The translations under genes and the position numbers were made by a program. Positions 6,910 to 13,954 of a stretch of 14,039 nt of DNA are shown one piece after another. This stretch comes from Candidatus Bathyarchaeota archaeon (GTDB taxonomy: Archaea; Thermoproteota; Bathyarchaeia; Bathyarchaeales; DTEX01): contig JAGTQS010000045.1 of assembly GCA_018397055.1 (NCBI GenBank), positions 1 through 14,039 of the forward strand, in the 5' to 3' direction. Under the pieces are notes generated by a model, which was given only the letters and a program-made list of their open reading frames with translations, searched no databases and was not told the origin of the DNA. How positions within the stretch are numbered: the first letter of the stretch is position 1; each line of letters starts with the position of its first letter.

Positions 6910-7144
6910 TACAAAGTTTATTTAAAGATGCAATAACTTTTGTATGAAGGCGTAAAAAGTTTTTTCGCATATATTATAAGGTCTATATTCATTCCTAATA
7001 GGAAGGTTTGAATCCAGAAATCTTACTGAAATGGTTCTGGCTTTCAGATCCAGTTTTGCCCTGGTCTTCTCTGCAGCAAAATCCGTTTTTCGTAGCTTCT
7101 TCTATAACTTATTCTTGGCGGTTTCCTAGTTTTCGGCGTAGCCT
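6910..7144. other. intergenic stretch with no supported gene
   Basis: The part next to the amidohydrolase holds its minus-strand TATA-like element (about 6913-6925) and an AT-rich patch (atatattataagg, 6969-6981). The remainder, in all minus-strand frames, shows only short basic runs broken by stops. It could be the remnant of a small gene downstream of the methyltransferase, but I cannot name it. Confidence 0.35.
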
Positions 7145-7240
7145 CTATCTTTGGAGTTTGCGAACGGACTTTTCCAGCTTTTGAAAGGCTTCCGTGAGTT
7201 GGCATACATGTTTCACCTTGGTACTACATCGCTCAGCCAT
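7145..7240 (-). CDS. possible 31-residue micro-ORF overlapping the methyltransferase stop
   Basis: The methyltransferase stop TAA shares its last A with an ATG (TAATG), a typical coupled stop-start junction. The peptide begins MAERCSTKV and contains an amphipathic, helix-like EAFQKLEKSVRKLQR before a TAG at 7145-7147. Reading on in another frame gives more lysine- and arginine-rich sequence, so this may be the intact end of a decayed gene. The overlap may equally be accidental. Confidence 0.25.
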   Translation of the reverse strand: MAERCSTKVKHVCQLTEAFQKLEKSVRKLQR

Positions 7241-7839
7241 TATTTATTCTTTGCTTTATGATCTATCGAACACAAGGCGAGGTAGTCCTTTACAGATGCG
7301 GGTGCAGGAATCATGTTGAATGTAAGTCTCTCTTTTCTCAAGGTTTGTATAAACCTCTTTTTTGAGAAGCCCTTTTTAAGCCCGGTTAAGACAACGGTTG
7401 ACCCGTTTTTTGCGGTTCTCAAAATTTCCTGTACTGTTATGTTGATCGTAGCGGAGTTTTGAAGCAGAGTTAAAGCGAAAACGTTGTCGAAAACATTTTG
7501 TTTAAAAGGCAGATGGTCGACGTCAGCACGTATCAGCGAAACAGATTCCATTCCGTATGTTTTAACGTGTTGCAGCGCTACCCTCAAAAGACCGTTGGAC
7601 AAGTCAACGCCAATTAGGTTGCTGACTTGTTTATATATATGCCTAAAGAGGAATCCTGTTCCGCAGCCTGCGTCTAAGACAAGGTCTGAGCCTTTAAGCT
7701 GAATGTGGCTTAGTATGTGTTCGATTTTTCGATCTTGCTCTTCTTTGTATAGTGTGTCGTAAGTACTTGCCAGCCTATCGTAGTGCCTAATGATTCTACG
7801 TTTTTTACGCCAAATCGCTGATGGCAAGGGATTTCCCAA
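7240..7839 (-). CDS. class I SAM-dependent methyltransferase
   Basis: A 199-residue protein with a Rossmann methyltransferase fold of the UbiE/Methyltransf_11 kind. Seen: IIRHYDRLASTYDTLY (16-31), a common N-terminal cap; motif I VLDAGCGTGF (54-63) that binds S-adenosylmethionine; D79 in IGVDLS at the end of the second strand; RADVDHLPF (104-112) with the adenine-contacting acidic residue; and NVFALTLLQN as motif post-I. The substrate is unknown. The TTG start at 7839 overlaps any ATG-started form of divergent nucS by 19 bases. A TATA-like element at 7844-7855 suggests transcription starts near 7823, which favours the TTG at 7825-7827 (195 residues) or later. The C-terminus is rather short for the family but complete. 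Confidence 0.82.
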   Translation of the reverse strand: MGNPLPSAIWRKKRRIIRHYDRLASTYDTLYKEEQDRKIEHILSHIQLKGSDLVLDAGCGTGFLFRHIYKQVSNLIGVDLSNGLLRVALQHVKTYGMESVSLIRADVDHLPFKQNVFDNVFALTLLQNSATINITVQEILRTAKNGSTVVLTGLKKGFSKKRFIQTLRKERLTFNMIPAPASVKDYLALCSIDHKAKNK

Positions 7840-7843
7840 GAAA

Positions 7844-7855
7844 CTTTATTATTTC
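7844..7855. promoter_or_regulatory. AT-rich element that may serve both nucS and the methyltransferase
   Basis: The sequence ctttattatttc reads as a TATA-like box on both strands. On the plus strand, a transcript starting some 25 bases on would begin just before the GGAG ribosome site of nucS. On the minus strand it would begin next to the TTG codon 7825-7827 of the methyltransferase. It is a single candidate for two divergent promoters. Confidence 0.4.
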
Positions 7856-7886
7856 ATATGATCTAAAAGGTTGTCGGAGAAAGAGC

Positions 7887-8666
7887 TTGCCAGACGATAG
7901 ACCCATTTTTGTTTACGAATATCCAAGCTTGGAAGTAGCGGCTGAAACAGTGAAAGCCGCAACGTCCGAACGGAGGGCCTTTATCGTTGTTGGTAACTGT
8001 TGGGTTGAATACCGTGGTAGAGCAAGCTCAACACTTAAGAAGGGAGAAAGAATTTTTATCGTCAAAGAAGACGGTTCAGTTTTGATTCACAGATCAAAGG
8101 GTTACGAACCTGTGAATTGGCAGCCATCCGGCTCGATTTTTTACACAAGCATCAAAGGCAACGTTTTAACTGTAAAGGCTGTTAGGCGAGCTCCACGAGA
8201 ATCCATTGTAATTAACTTTGACAAAGTGTATCTGTTGACGGTTCTTAACCTTATAGACGAAGGCGAATTTTGTCTCTACGCAAGCGAAGAGGACATGCAA
8301 AAGGCGATTCTAATTCAGCCAGAAATTGTGGAGGAAGGGTTAAAGCTGATTACCTACGAGAAAAAGGTTGAACCGGGGTTCATCGATGTCTACGGCGTTG
8401 ATAAAAAAGGCAGAATGGTAGTAATCGAGATCAAACGGAAAACCGCTGGGAAAGACGCTGTACTTCAGCTGGCAAGATACGTTGATTCCGTGAAGGGCAT
8501 AGTGAACCGCGAAACAAGGGGCATAATTGTAGCTCCACAACTAGCAAAGGGCGCGCAGAAACTTCTTGTGACTTTAGGATTAGACTTCAAACAGCTGGAT
8601 CCTAGAAAATGTGCAGAGATAGTTAGAAAAACTGAAACTAGGAAACTTGAGGATTTCTACCTATAA
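7887..8666 (+). CDS. nucS: mismatch-directed endonuclease NucS/EndoMS
   Basis: NucS cuts both strands at mismatches or acts on branched DNA and supports a MutS-independent repair pathway in many archaea and actinobacteria. The N-terminal DNA-binding domain shows RRAFIVVGNCWVEYRGRASS (29-48) and EPVNWQPSG (74-82), both family hallmarks. The C-terminal RecB-like nuclease domain shows GFIDVYGVD (D167), VIEIKRK (E181, K183) and QLARYV (Q194). The C-terminal end RKLEDFYL looks like a PCNA-interacting PIP box (L, F, Y at the proper spacing, without the leading Q). I chose TTG 7887 because GGAG lies 7 bases upstream and the resulting 259 residues match the usual 220-260. ATG 7821 would add a 22-residue extension and overlap the divergent methyltransferase. 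The gene converges with the next one, 21 bases apart. Confidence 0.92.
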   Translation: MPDDRPIFVYEYPSLEVAAETVKAATSERRAFIVVGNCWVEYRGRASSTLKKGERIFIVKEDGSVLIHRSKGYEPVNWQPSGSIFYTSIKGNVLTVKAVRRAPRESIVINFDKVYLLTVLNLIDEGEFCLYASEEDMQKAILIQPEIVEEGLKLITYEKKVEPGFIDVYGVDKKGRMVVIEIKRKTAGKDAVLQLARYVDSVKGIVNRETRGIIVAPQLAKGAQKLLVTLGLDFKQLDPRKCAEIVRKTETRKLEDFYL

Positions 8667-8687
8667 AACAGGCTCTTATTGTTGATT

Positions 8688-9050
8688 TTAGTCCTCAATC
8701 GCAAGCAACTTCACTATGCCAGATGCAATTTTGATTATCTCAGCTGCATCGTTAAAAGCTTCTTCATCCGCAGAATCTGATAAGCTTTCCATTCTCTTCA
8801 GCGTGTCTTCAATGTTGACTAGACATCGAAGAATCGGGTTTTCAACGTTTTTTCCATCTTCACAAGCCTCTTGCACAAGGCCCTCAATGTACAGAGGGTC
8901 CCCAAGGCTGAAATACACGGCTGCCTGAGCTTTTCTCGCCGCGTCCAAGATTAGATAAAAAGGCTTGGCTGCCCTCTGGGCTGCTTTCATCTCATCTTCT
9001 GCTTCTCTTATGTAACGCAAAGCCCAGCCTTTACGGAAATCGTCAATCAA
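8688..9050 (-). CDS. hypothetical all-helical protein (HEPN-like?)
   Basis: I do not recognise this 120-residue protein. It is predicted to be almost entirely helical: an amphipathic AEDEMKAAQRAAKPFYLI (17-34), a second helix DAARKAQAAVYFSLGDP (36-52), a third with Cys residues and a last helix rich in Ala, Glu and Ile ending in IVKLLAIED. The pattern of a charged first helix followed by an Ala-rich one resembles HEPN and PaREP1-type bundles, but I do not see the RxxxxH catalytic motif of HEPN ribonucleases. The start is TTG 9050, without a good ribosome site; an AT-rich cattaaagc about 38 bases upstream may be its promoter. It converges with nucS and lies downstream of eS17 on the same strand, separated by 73 bases. 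Confidence 0.6.
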   Translation of the reverse strand: MIDDFRKGWALRYIREAEDEMKAAQRAAKPFYLILDAARKAQAAVYFSLGDPLYIEGLVQEACEDGKNVENPILRCLVNIEDTLKRMESLSDSADEEAFNDAAEIIKIASGIVKLLAIED

Positions 9051-9123
9051 CCTGTTTACACTCTTACATCAATGGATAGTGCTTTAATGCAAACAACTAA
9101 AATTGTCAGCGTCAAATAATTAT

Positions 9124-9351
9124 TTAATCGTTTCCTTCGTTTAAGGCCGTTTCTGAAGGCTTGGGTTGTGAAATAATAACTAAACGCGTAACATAGCCAG
9201 CAATTGTGTTTCTGAGACTTTTCGATTGTGTATTAATTATTGTCTTCAAAATTTCCTTATTGCGTTCAAAATCTGTAGTAAATTTATTAGGGTATTTAGT
9301 GAAAAGATCCCGAGCAATTTTTTTCACTTTCTCAGGCCGTACGTTTCCCAA
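9124..9351 (-). CDS. rps17e: 30S ribosomal protein eS17
   Basis: The protein is MGNVRPEKVKKIARDLF, then YPNKFTTDFERNKEIL, then RNTIAGYVTRL, the conserved three-helix core of archaeal and eukaryotic eS17 in the small ribosomal subunit. The start TTG at 9349-9351 gives the family's usual MGNVR beginning and has GGAAAGGA about 9 bases upstream, so I prefer it over GTG 9357, which adds two residues and is too close to that site. After the core there is a 14-18 residue polar tail (KPSETALNEGND at the end) of unknown role. A 23-codon ORF lies immediately upstream on the same strand and may share the transcript. Confidence 0.92.
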   Translation of the reverse strand: MGNVRPEKVKKIARDLFTKYPNKFTTDFERNKEILKTIINTQSKSLRNTIAGYVTRLVIISQPKPSETALNEGND

Positions 9352-9372
9352 GTTCACTCATCCTTTCCAAAT

Positions 9373-9444
9373 TTATTTGGCTGTCAAATGTTCTTCGAAG
9401 TCCTTAATGAACTTACCTTTTTCTCGAATCTTTTCAATCGTCAT
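9373..9444 (-). CDS. possible 23-residue micro-ORF or leader peptide before eS17
   Basis: ATG 9444 to TAA 9373 encodes a charged helix-like peptide that starts MTIEKIREKGKF and ends EEHLTAK. It ends 21 bases before the eS17 start, with the eS17 ribosome site in between. Its composition looks coding rather than random, but it is too short to be sure. It could be a leader peptide, a tiny conserved protein, or part of the untranslated leader of rps17e. Confidence 0.3.
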   Translation of the reverse strand: MTIEKIREKGKFIKDFEEHLTAK

Positions 9445-9452
9445 ATATAAGA

Positions 9453-9462
9453 ATATGTATTT
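9453..9462 (-). promoter_or_regulatory. TATA-like element for the eS17 unit
   Basis: Minus-strand taaatacata sits upstream of the micro-ORF and eS17. A second AT-rich run, cttatatatg (9442-9451), overlaps the ATG of the micro-ORF. If the second were the true box, transcription would start inside the micro-ORF and only eS17 would be made. Confidence 0.35.
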
Positions 9463-9508
9463 AACTAGGTGCCAGAGGAGAAGCCCTATTTAAGGTTTCA
9501 GAAAAAAT

Positions 9509-9518
9509 GTTAAATAAC
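9509..9518 (+). promoter_or_regulatory. TATA element for the histone gene
   Basis: The sequence gttaaataac lies about 38 bases before the histone ATG. A start some 25 bases downstream would leave a leader of about 10-12 bases that includes the AGAGGGA ribosome site (9539-9545). Confidence 0.45.
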
Positions 9519-9550
9519 TCTACGTACCCATAACGGATAGAGGGATTGTT

Positions 9551-9766
9551 ATGGGCGAATTAGCAATTGCAGCTATGCACCGAATATGTAAAAAGGCAGG
9601 GGCTGAAAGAGTAAGTGAGCCCGCTGCAAGAGAAATGGGCAGAGTTCTCGAAGAGATTGGCATAAAAATTGGAAAGGAAGCCATCGACTGGTCAATGCAC
9701 GCAGGTAGAAAGACAATCAAGTCTGAAGACATTAGGCGTGCAGCGGAAAAAATATTGGGCAGATAA
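9551..9766 (+). CDS. archaeal histone (HMf-like, tailless)
   Basis: A 71-residue histone-fold protein without tails, the usual archaeal length. The three helices are recognisable: ELAIAAMHRICKKAG (3-17), the long EPAAREMGRVLEEIGIKIGKEAIDWSMHAG (in 23-52), and KSEDIRRAAEKIL (57-69). Loop 1 AERVSE carries R20, and loop 2 GRKT carries R53, which can form the conserved clamp with D60. H50 and D60 match the HMf residues of the dimer-dimer interface, while W47 stands where HMf has Leu. These proteins wrap DNA as dimers that stack into longer filaments. C13 in the first helix is unusual. The ATG has a good ribosome site (AGAGGGA, 5 bases away), and a T-rich terminator follows. It stands just upstream of the thermosome gene on the same strand but with its own signals. 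Confidence 0.96.
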   Translation: MGELAIAAMHRICKKAGAERVSEPAAREMGRVLEEIGIKIGKEAIDWSMHAGRKTIKSEDIRRAAEKILGR

Positions 9767-9780
9767 ACAGTAAACCTAAA

Positions 9781-9798
9781 TCTTGTTCTTTTTATTTC
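9781..9798 (+). terminator. T-rich terminator after the histone gene
   Basis: The stretch tcttgttctttttatttc, 15 bases after the histone stop, is a typical archaeal oligo-T termination region and lies just upstream of the thermosome promoter. Confidence 0.5.
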
Positions 9799-9821
9799 TG
9801 ATCTTACTTTTAACTGAAACA

Positions 9822-9830
9822 CTTATATTT
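9822..9830 (+). promoter_or_regulatory. TATA element for the thermosome gene
   Basis: The sequence cttatattt lies about 50 bases before the ATG; the expected transcription start is near 9852, leaving a leader of about 22-30 bases. I see no clear heat-shock operator around it. Confidence 0.5.
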
Positions 9831-9873
9831 AGGGCTCTTGATGTTTTAGGGCATATCAATTAACAAGAACGAG

Positions 9874-11538
9874 ATGAACAAAATGGCGTATCTAACAACA
9901 CAAGGCGGACAGCCAATATTAGTTTTAAAAGAGGGCACTGGGCGAACAAGAAAGAAAGAGGCTCAGAAAGGAAACATCACCGCAGCCAGAGCGGTCGCAG
10001 AGGTTCTTAGAACAACTCTTGGTCCTCGAGGAATGGACAAGATGCTGATAAGTGGTTTAGGCGACATAACAATCACGAATGATGGCGCTTCAATTCTTAA
10101 AGACATGGACATTGAGCACCCAGCGGCAAAAATGATGGTTGAAATATCCAAAACCCAAGATGACATGGTGGGCGACGGCACAACAACCGTTGTGGTTCTC
10201 GGCGGCGAACTATTGAAGAAGGCTGAGGAACTTCTAGACCAAGATGTCCATCCAACCTCTATTGTAAGCGGATACAGAAAAGCAGCCGCTATGGCTATTA
10301 AGATACTTAACGAAATTTCTGAAGAGGTTGACCCTAACGACTCTGAAATATTGAGGAAAATTGCGGAAACCTCGATGTCAAGCAAAGCAGTTGGCTACGA
10401 AAAAGGTCACCTAGCAGAAATAGTCTTAGAAGCAGTCAAACAGATAACGGAACAGCGTGGAGACAAAAAAATCGCAGACATCGACCAAGTTCAAATCGTG
10501 AAAAAAGTTGGAAAAAGCCTTTTTGACACCAACCTCATAAAGGGAGTCATAGTAGAAAAAGAGGTCGCACACGCCCGAATGCCGAAAAGAATTGAAAACG
10601 CGAAGATTTGCCTTGTTAACGCTGCATTAGAAGTTGAAAAAACGGAGTTCAGCGCTGAAATAAGAATCAAGGACCCAACTCAAGTCAAGGCTTTCATGGA
10701 CCAAGAGACTCAGATGCTGTCAAAAATGATTGCCAAAATCAAAAAGTCAGGGGCAAACGTGGTTTTCTGCCAAAAAGGCATCGACGATGTTGCCCAACAC
10801 TTCCTAGCTAAGGAAGGAATCTTAGCTGCAACTAGGGTCAAAGAGTCTGACATGGAGAAACTTGCCCGAGCTGCAAAGGCGAAGGTTGTCGTGAACCTTG
10901 ACGACTTAAGGCCAGAGGACCTTGGAGAAGCAGGACTTGTTGAGGAGCGAAAGATTGCCAACGACAAAATGATCTTCGTTGAAGGCTGCAAGGATCCACG
11001 ATCAGTCGCCATCTTCGTTCGAGCCGGACTTGAAAGAATGGTGGACGAGGCTGAACGCGCACTTAAAGACGCCCTTTCTGTGGTACGCAACGTCGTTGAA
11101 CATAACAAAATCGTAGCGGGCGGCGGAGCTGTGGAAGCTGAAATCGCAAGGCAACTACGAGACTACGTGCCTAAGGTCAGCGGAAGAGAACAGCTGGCAG
11201 TGAACGCTTTTGCGGAAAGCCTAGAGGTTGTGCCTTGGACTCTAGCTGAGAACGCTGGGCTTGAGCCGATCGATATAATCTCTGAATTACGAGCCTCTCA
11301 CGAAAAACCTAAAGGGACAACAATAGGCGTCGACGTGTTCAGCGGAAAAGTCGTGGACATGCGTAAAAAAGGCGTCATCGAACCAGCAATCGTTAAGGAA
11401 CACGCGATAAAATCAGCCTCAGAGACAGCGTGCATGATCCTCAGAATAGACGACATAATTGCAGCGTCTAAACCTAAGGTTCCAGAAGGCATGCCTCCGT
11501 CTGGTATGCCGCCAGGCGGTATGCCAGGAGCATACTAA
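9874..11538 (+). CDS. thsA: thermosome subunit (group II chaperonin)
   Basis: A 554-residue subunit of the ATP-driven, double-ring cytosolic chaperonin related to eukaryotic CCT. Equatorial domain signatures are TTLGPRGMDKM (48-58), TNDGASIL (68-75) and VGDGTTT (99-105); the catalytic Asp is D399 in AERALKDAL. The nucleotide-contacting GGGAVEAEIAR (417-427) and AGLEPIDII follow. The middle part (about 215-370) is the apical domain with its built-in lid helix, which needs no GroES. The C-terminus is a Gly/Met/Pro-rich tail (EGMPPSGMPPGGMPGAY) as in many thermosomes, projecting into the cavity. ATG 9874 begins MNKMAYLT; ATG 9883 is an equally good start, giving the usual MA beginning. No second subunit gene lies nearby, so I cannot say whether it is alpha or beta or whether the ring is homo-oligomeric. 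Confidence 0.97.
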   Translation: MNKMAYLTTQGGQPILVLKEGTGRTRKKEAQKGNITAARAVAEVLRTTLGPRGMDKMLISGLGDITITNDGASILKDMDIEHPAAKMMVEISKTQDDMVGDGTTTVVVLGGELLKKAEELLDQDVHPTSIVSGYRKAAAMAIKILNEISEEVDPNDSEILRKIAETSMSSKAVGYEKGHLAEIVLEAVKQITEQRGDKKIADIDQVQIVKKVGKSLFDTNLIKGVIVEKEVAHARMPKRIENAKICLVNAALEVEKTEFSAEIRIKDPTQVKAFMDQETQMLSKMIAKIKKSGANVVFCQKGIDDVAQHFLAKEGILAATRVKESDMEKLARAAKAKVVVNLDDLRPEDLGEAGLVEERKIANDKMIFVEGCKDPRSVAIFVRAGLERMVDEAERALKDALSVVRNVVEHNKIVAGGGAVEAEIARQLRDYVPKVSGREQLAVNAFAESLEVVPWTLAENAGLEPIDIISELRASHEKPKGTTIGVDVFSGKVVDMRKKGVIEPAIVKEHAIKSASETACMILRIDDIIAASKPKVPEGMPPSGMPPGGMPGAY

Positions 11539-11542
11539 AACA

Positions 11543-11572
11543 TTCTTTTTCCCTTCTTTTTACTTGTTTTAT
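11543..11572 (+). terminator. T-rich terminator after the thermosome gene
   Basis: Three T-tracts (ttcttttt, ttcttttt, ttgtttta) follow the stop codon closely, the usual form of a strong archaeal terminator. Confidence 0.55.
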
Positions 11573-11623
11573 TCCTTACTACGGTAAGTCTTTAATGTTG
11601 AAACTGCCTTCTACGGATATGAC

Positions 11624-12652
11624 GTGACCATGTACAGGCTTATTGTCGATGAGGACTGGGTGAAGGGTTCACTTCACTGCCACAGCACGTCTTCTGATGG
11701 TCACCTTTCGCCAGGGGAGGTTGCTGACTACTATGTTTCAAGAGGATACGGTTTGCTTGCGTTAACAGACCACGGTAAAATCACAACAAATTTCGTTAAC
11801 GATGACGGGTGCACGGTTTTGACAGGCATCGAGGTTTCTAAAGGTCAAAGTAAACTTAAGGAGCCATACCACATCGTAGCCTTAGGAATCAACGATCCAG
11901 GTCTAAACGACCTTAACAGTCCACTTGAGGTCATCGACAAGGTAAAAAGCGCTGAAGGGTTGACAATCATAGCTCATCCTTCTTGGTCTAGCTTGGTGCA
12001 TGAGGACCTCGCAGTTTTGAAGGATTACGACGGAATCGAGGTTTACAACACAGGCTGTGACGTTGAAGTCGCCAAGGGATACGCCGTGTCACACTGGGAT
12101 AATCTTTTGTCTATGGGTTGCGAATGCTTGGGATACGCGGTAGACGACGCTCACCGCTACCTTATTCCACCAATCGACGCTGACGGAGGATGGGTCTTCC
12201 TCGAAAAACCAAGCGACGAGACAGCTGCATTGAAAATGCTTAGAATCGGGCAGTTTTTCTCCTCAACCGGTCCAATGTTCAAATCGCTTGAGATGTCAGA
12301 CAGTGCAGTTCATTTGAAGTGCTCTCCTGTAACCCGAGTGAACGTGGTTTCACATAATGGCAGAGGAATCTGCATCAGCATAAACGATCTCGGATGTTTG
12401 CTGAAGGCTTGGAAAACCCCTTCTGAAAGACAAAGAATGGCACATCGATATAGACAAGTGGAAGTAAACACGGAAAATAAGGTTACAACCGTATTCCTGG
12501 ACGAGGTTGCTTGGAAAGCAAAAGTCGTTTTTTCTCCAAAAGGAATCGAGCAGGTTGAGGTCGAATCCAGAATTTTCAGCAGGTACATGCGTGTGGAAGC
12601 TTCAGACCTTCAAGGCCGCACAGCATGGTCAAACCCAATTTATTTTAAGTAA
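11624..12652 (+). CDS. PHP-domain metallohydrolase (CehA/McbA-like)
   Basis: A 342-residue protein whose first ~200 residues are a PHP phosphoesterase domain. Metal ligand motifs occur in the expected order: LHCHSTSSDG (H18, H20, D25), LTDHG (H50), GIEVS (E70), YHIVALG (H83), IIAHPSW (H118) and the last pair DDAHR (D175, H177). Such stand-alone PHP proteins hydrolyse phosphate esters with two or three metals; the substrate here is unknown, and it is too small to be a polymerase-associated PHP. From about residue 215 on the protein is strand-rich (VTRVNVVSHNGR, TTVFLDEVAWKAKVVF, YMRVEASDLQGRTAWSNPIY), the C-terminal beta domain seen in CehA/McbA-type members. The start is GTG 11624 or ATG 11630; no ribosome site decides between them. 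The gene converges with the beta-propeller gene. Confidence 0.85.
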   Translation: MTMYRLIVDEDWVKGSLHCHSTSSDGHLSPGEVADYYVSRGYGLLALTDHGKITTNFVNDDGCTVLTGIEVSKGQSKLKEPYHIVALGINDPGLNDLNSPLEVIDKVKSAEGLTIIAHPSWSSLVHEDLAVLKDYDGIEVYNTGCDVEVAKGYAVSHWDNLLSMGCECLGYAVDDAHRYLIPPIDADGGWVFLEKPSDETAALKMLRIGQFFSSTGPMFKSLEMSDSAVHLKCSPVTRVNVVSHNGRGICISINDLGCLLKAWKTPSERQRMAHRYRQVEVNTENKVTTVFLDEVAWKAKVVFSPKGIEQVEVESRIFSRYMRVEASDLQGRTAWSNPIYFK

Positions 12653-12727
12653 TCCAGCATAGTCATTAAATCATGTTTTATGTTGCCGTCTTTCGGTGAG
12701 CTGTCTGACAAAGTAGCTTTTTTGATA
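12653..12727. other. convergent intergenic gap with T-run
   Basis: This gap lies between the PHP gene and the beta-propeller gene. It contains gctttttt (12717-12724), which may terminate the plus-strand transcript. I see nothing else in it. Confidence 0.3.
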
Positions 12728-12973
12728 TTACCCGCTTTCATCAATGCAGTACAATTTGCCATTTTCAGCGCCAGCTAGAATCTCTGTAAAGCCGTCGTCA
12801 TCGGCGTCTGCAAGGGCTAACTGCGTGATAACTGATGGAAGACTTATGTTCCAAACGACTTTTCCATTCCTCATGGCCATAACGTTTGCAGCATTAGCAA
12901 AAAGGAACTCTTCCAGCCCATCTCCGTTTATGTCGCATGCCACACAGTTTGACGTGGAGGCTTCAGCTGTTTT
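12728..12973 (-). pseudogene. C-terminal part of the FG-GAP protein, cut off by an in-frame TGA
   Basis: The 81 codons after the TGA at 12974-12976 continue in the same frame with the same kind of repeats: CDINGDGLEEFLFA and ADADDDGFTEILAG, ending in GKLYCIDESG. The TGA stands where the preceding text calls for Trp (DPKTGRIL-stop-KTAEAS, compare the common IL-W-K of such repeats), so TGG to TGA is the simplest explanation. A GTG at 12941-12943 could restart translation but would yield a lone pair of blades, unlikely to fold. It is the broken end of one gene unless the TGA is read through or is a sequence error. Confidence 0.75.
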
Positions 12974-13951
12974 TCATAGAATTCTACCTGTCTTTGGATC
13001 TACGCATCGAAAGCCATCGCGACAACCAGCTAGACCAAGCTCAAGGTATCCGTCGCCGTCAGTGTCCGCAACTGCAGGCAGGCATGTGACGCCGTCTCCT
13101 GGCTCTGTGCGCCAAATTATTGAGCTGCGTTGATTTTTGTGTTTAAAGGCCAACACCATTCCAGGATGGGTCACCAGAGACTCTTTTGTTCCGTCGCTGT
13201 CGAAATCTTCTATAAGGATCTTTCCGCCTATGAGCCAGAAGCCTGACTGGTCAGGTCTGTCGATTGCCTTTGTGCCCTCTACTGGACCCATGTTTTCGAC
13301 GAACAGTTGGCCGCCGTCTTTACCTTTTACAATGGAAAGTTCACTTGGGTACGAAAGCACAATGTCATCTAAGTCATCATTATTGAAGTCTGCTAATGCT
13401 GGAAGTGAACCACCATAACCTCTTGTGTGCTGGTACGAGCTTGTCCAAGGTTCACGCACTTCCAGAGTGTCTTTATGCCATGCTAAGCTGTTTTTTCGCG
13501 TATCAATCACGACTGATTCGTCGCTGTGCATTATTGAACGGCGGTTGCTGACAAAAACATCTAAGCGGACTGTGCTGATGAAGTGGCCAAGAGCCCAAAA
13601 GGTTGTCATGCAGTCGCCCCATTCGGCGACGTAGCCACAAAACTCTGGAAAATCGTAAAACCAGCTTACCGTGCCTTCTAAATTTCTTGCCAGTACCCGA
13701 GCTCCTCCACTTGGATTTTCGGTTACGTAAAGGATTTCAGAAACTCCATCGCCGTTGATGTCGCCTGCTTCTAGGCCGAACCATGAATCTCGCGAGGATC
13801 GGTCGGTTGACATCGGCCTTCCAGGAAAACTCCAAATCATTTTCGGCCTCTGTCTTCCTTGAGACTGGAAACACCGTATTTGCCAAGATGATGTGGCAAC
13901 AGCTATGTAGGCTTTTTCATCTTTTTTCAGAACTCTATTATCCCAAGACAT
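12974..13951 (-). CDS. FG-GAP/VCBS-repeat beta-propeller protein, prematurely stopped
   Basis: The 325 residues from ATG 13951 to the TGA carry repeated calcium-binding FG-GAP loops: GDINGDG (63-69), DFNNDD (188-193), DFDSDG (249-254) and DTDGDG (296-301), each followed by a hydrophobic strand such as EILYV. With the two repeats beyond the TGA this makes six clear loops over about 407 codons, the size of a complete integrin-like propeller. Such proteins usually bind partners or polysaccharide outside the cell, yet I see no signal peptide. The open frame extends upstream to ATG 14035, but those residues are unlike the repeats and run across the palindromic promoter region and the start of a divergent gene, so MSWDNRVL at 13951 is the better start. 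Being cut by a stop inside the last third, the gene may be decaying. Confidence 0.75.
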   Translation of the reverse strand: MSWDNRVLKKDEKAYIAVATSSWQIRCFQSQGRQRPKMIWSFPGRPMSTDRSSRDSWFGLEAGDINGDGVSEILYVTENPSGGARVLARNLEGTVSWFYDFPEFCGYVAEWGDCMTTFWALGHFISTVRLDVFVSNRRSIMHSDESVVIDTRKNSLAWHKDTLEVREPWTSSYQHTRGYGGSLPALADFNNDDLDDIVLSYPSELSIVKGKDGGQLFVENMGPVEGTKAIDRPDQSGFWLIGGKILIEDFDSDGTKESLVTHPGMVLAFKHKNQRSSIIWRTEPGDGVTCLPAVADTDGDGYLELGLAGCRDGFRCVDPKTGRIL

Positions 13952-13954
13952 ATG

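Noticed and set aside
9520..9822. 100-codon minus-strand frame over the histone gene
   Set aside because: The plus strand encodes an unmistakable histone fold with its own ribosome site, so the opposite frame is a shadow.
9963..11492. Several long minus-strand frames opposite the thermosome gene
   Set aside because: They are Ser/Thr/Pro-rich mirror frames of a highly conserved gene and have no starts or motifs of their own.
12974..12976. TGA as sign of an alternative genetic code or selenocysteine
   Set aside because: TGA is a sensible terminal stop in the MFS and amidohydrolase genes, and the local context suggests Trp, not a redox-active selenocysteine. Kept only as a possible read-through.
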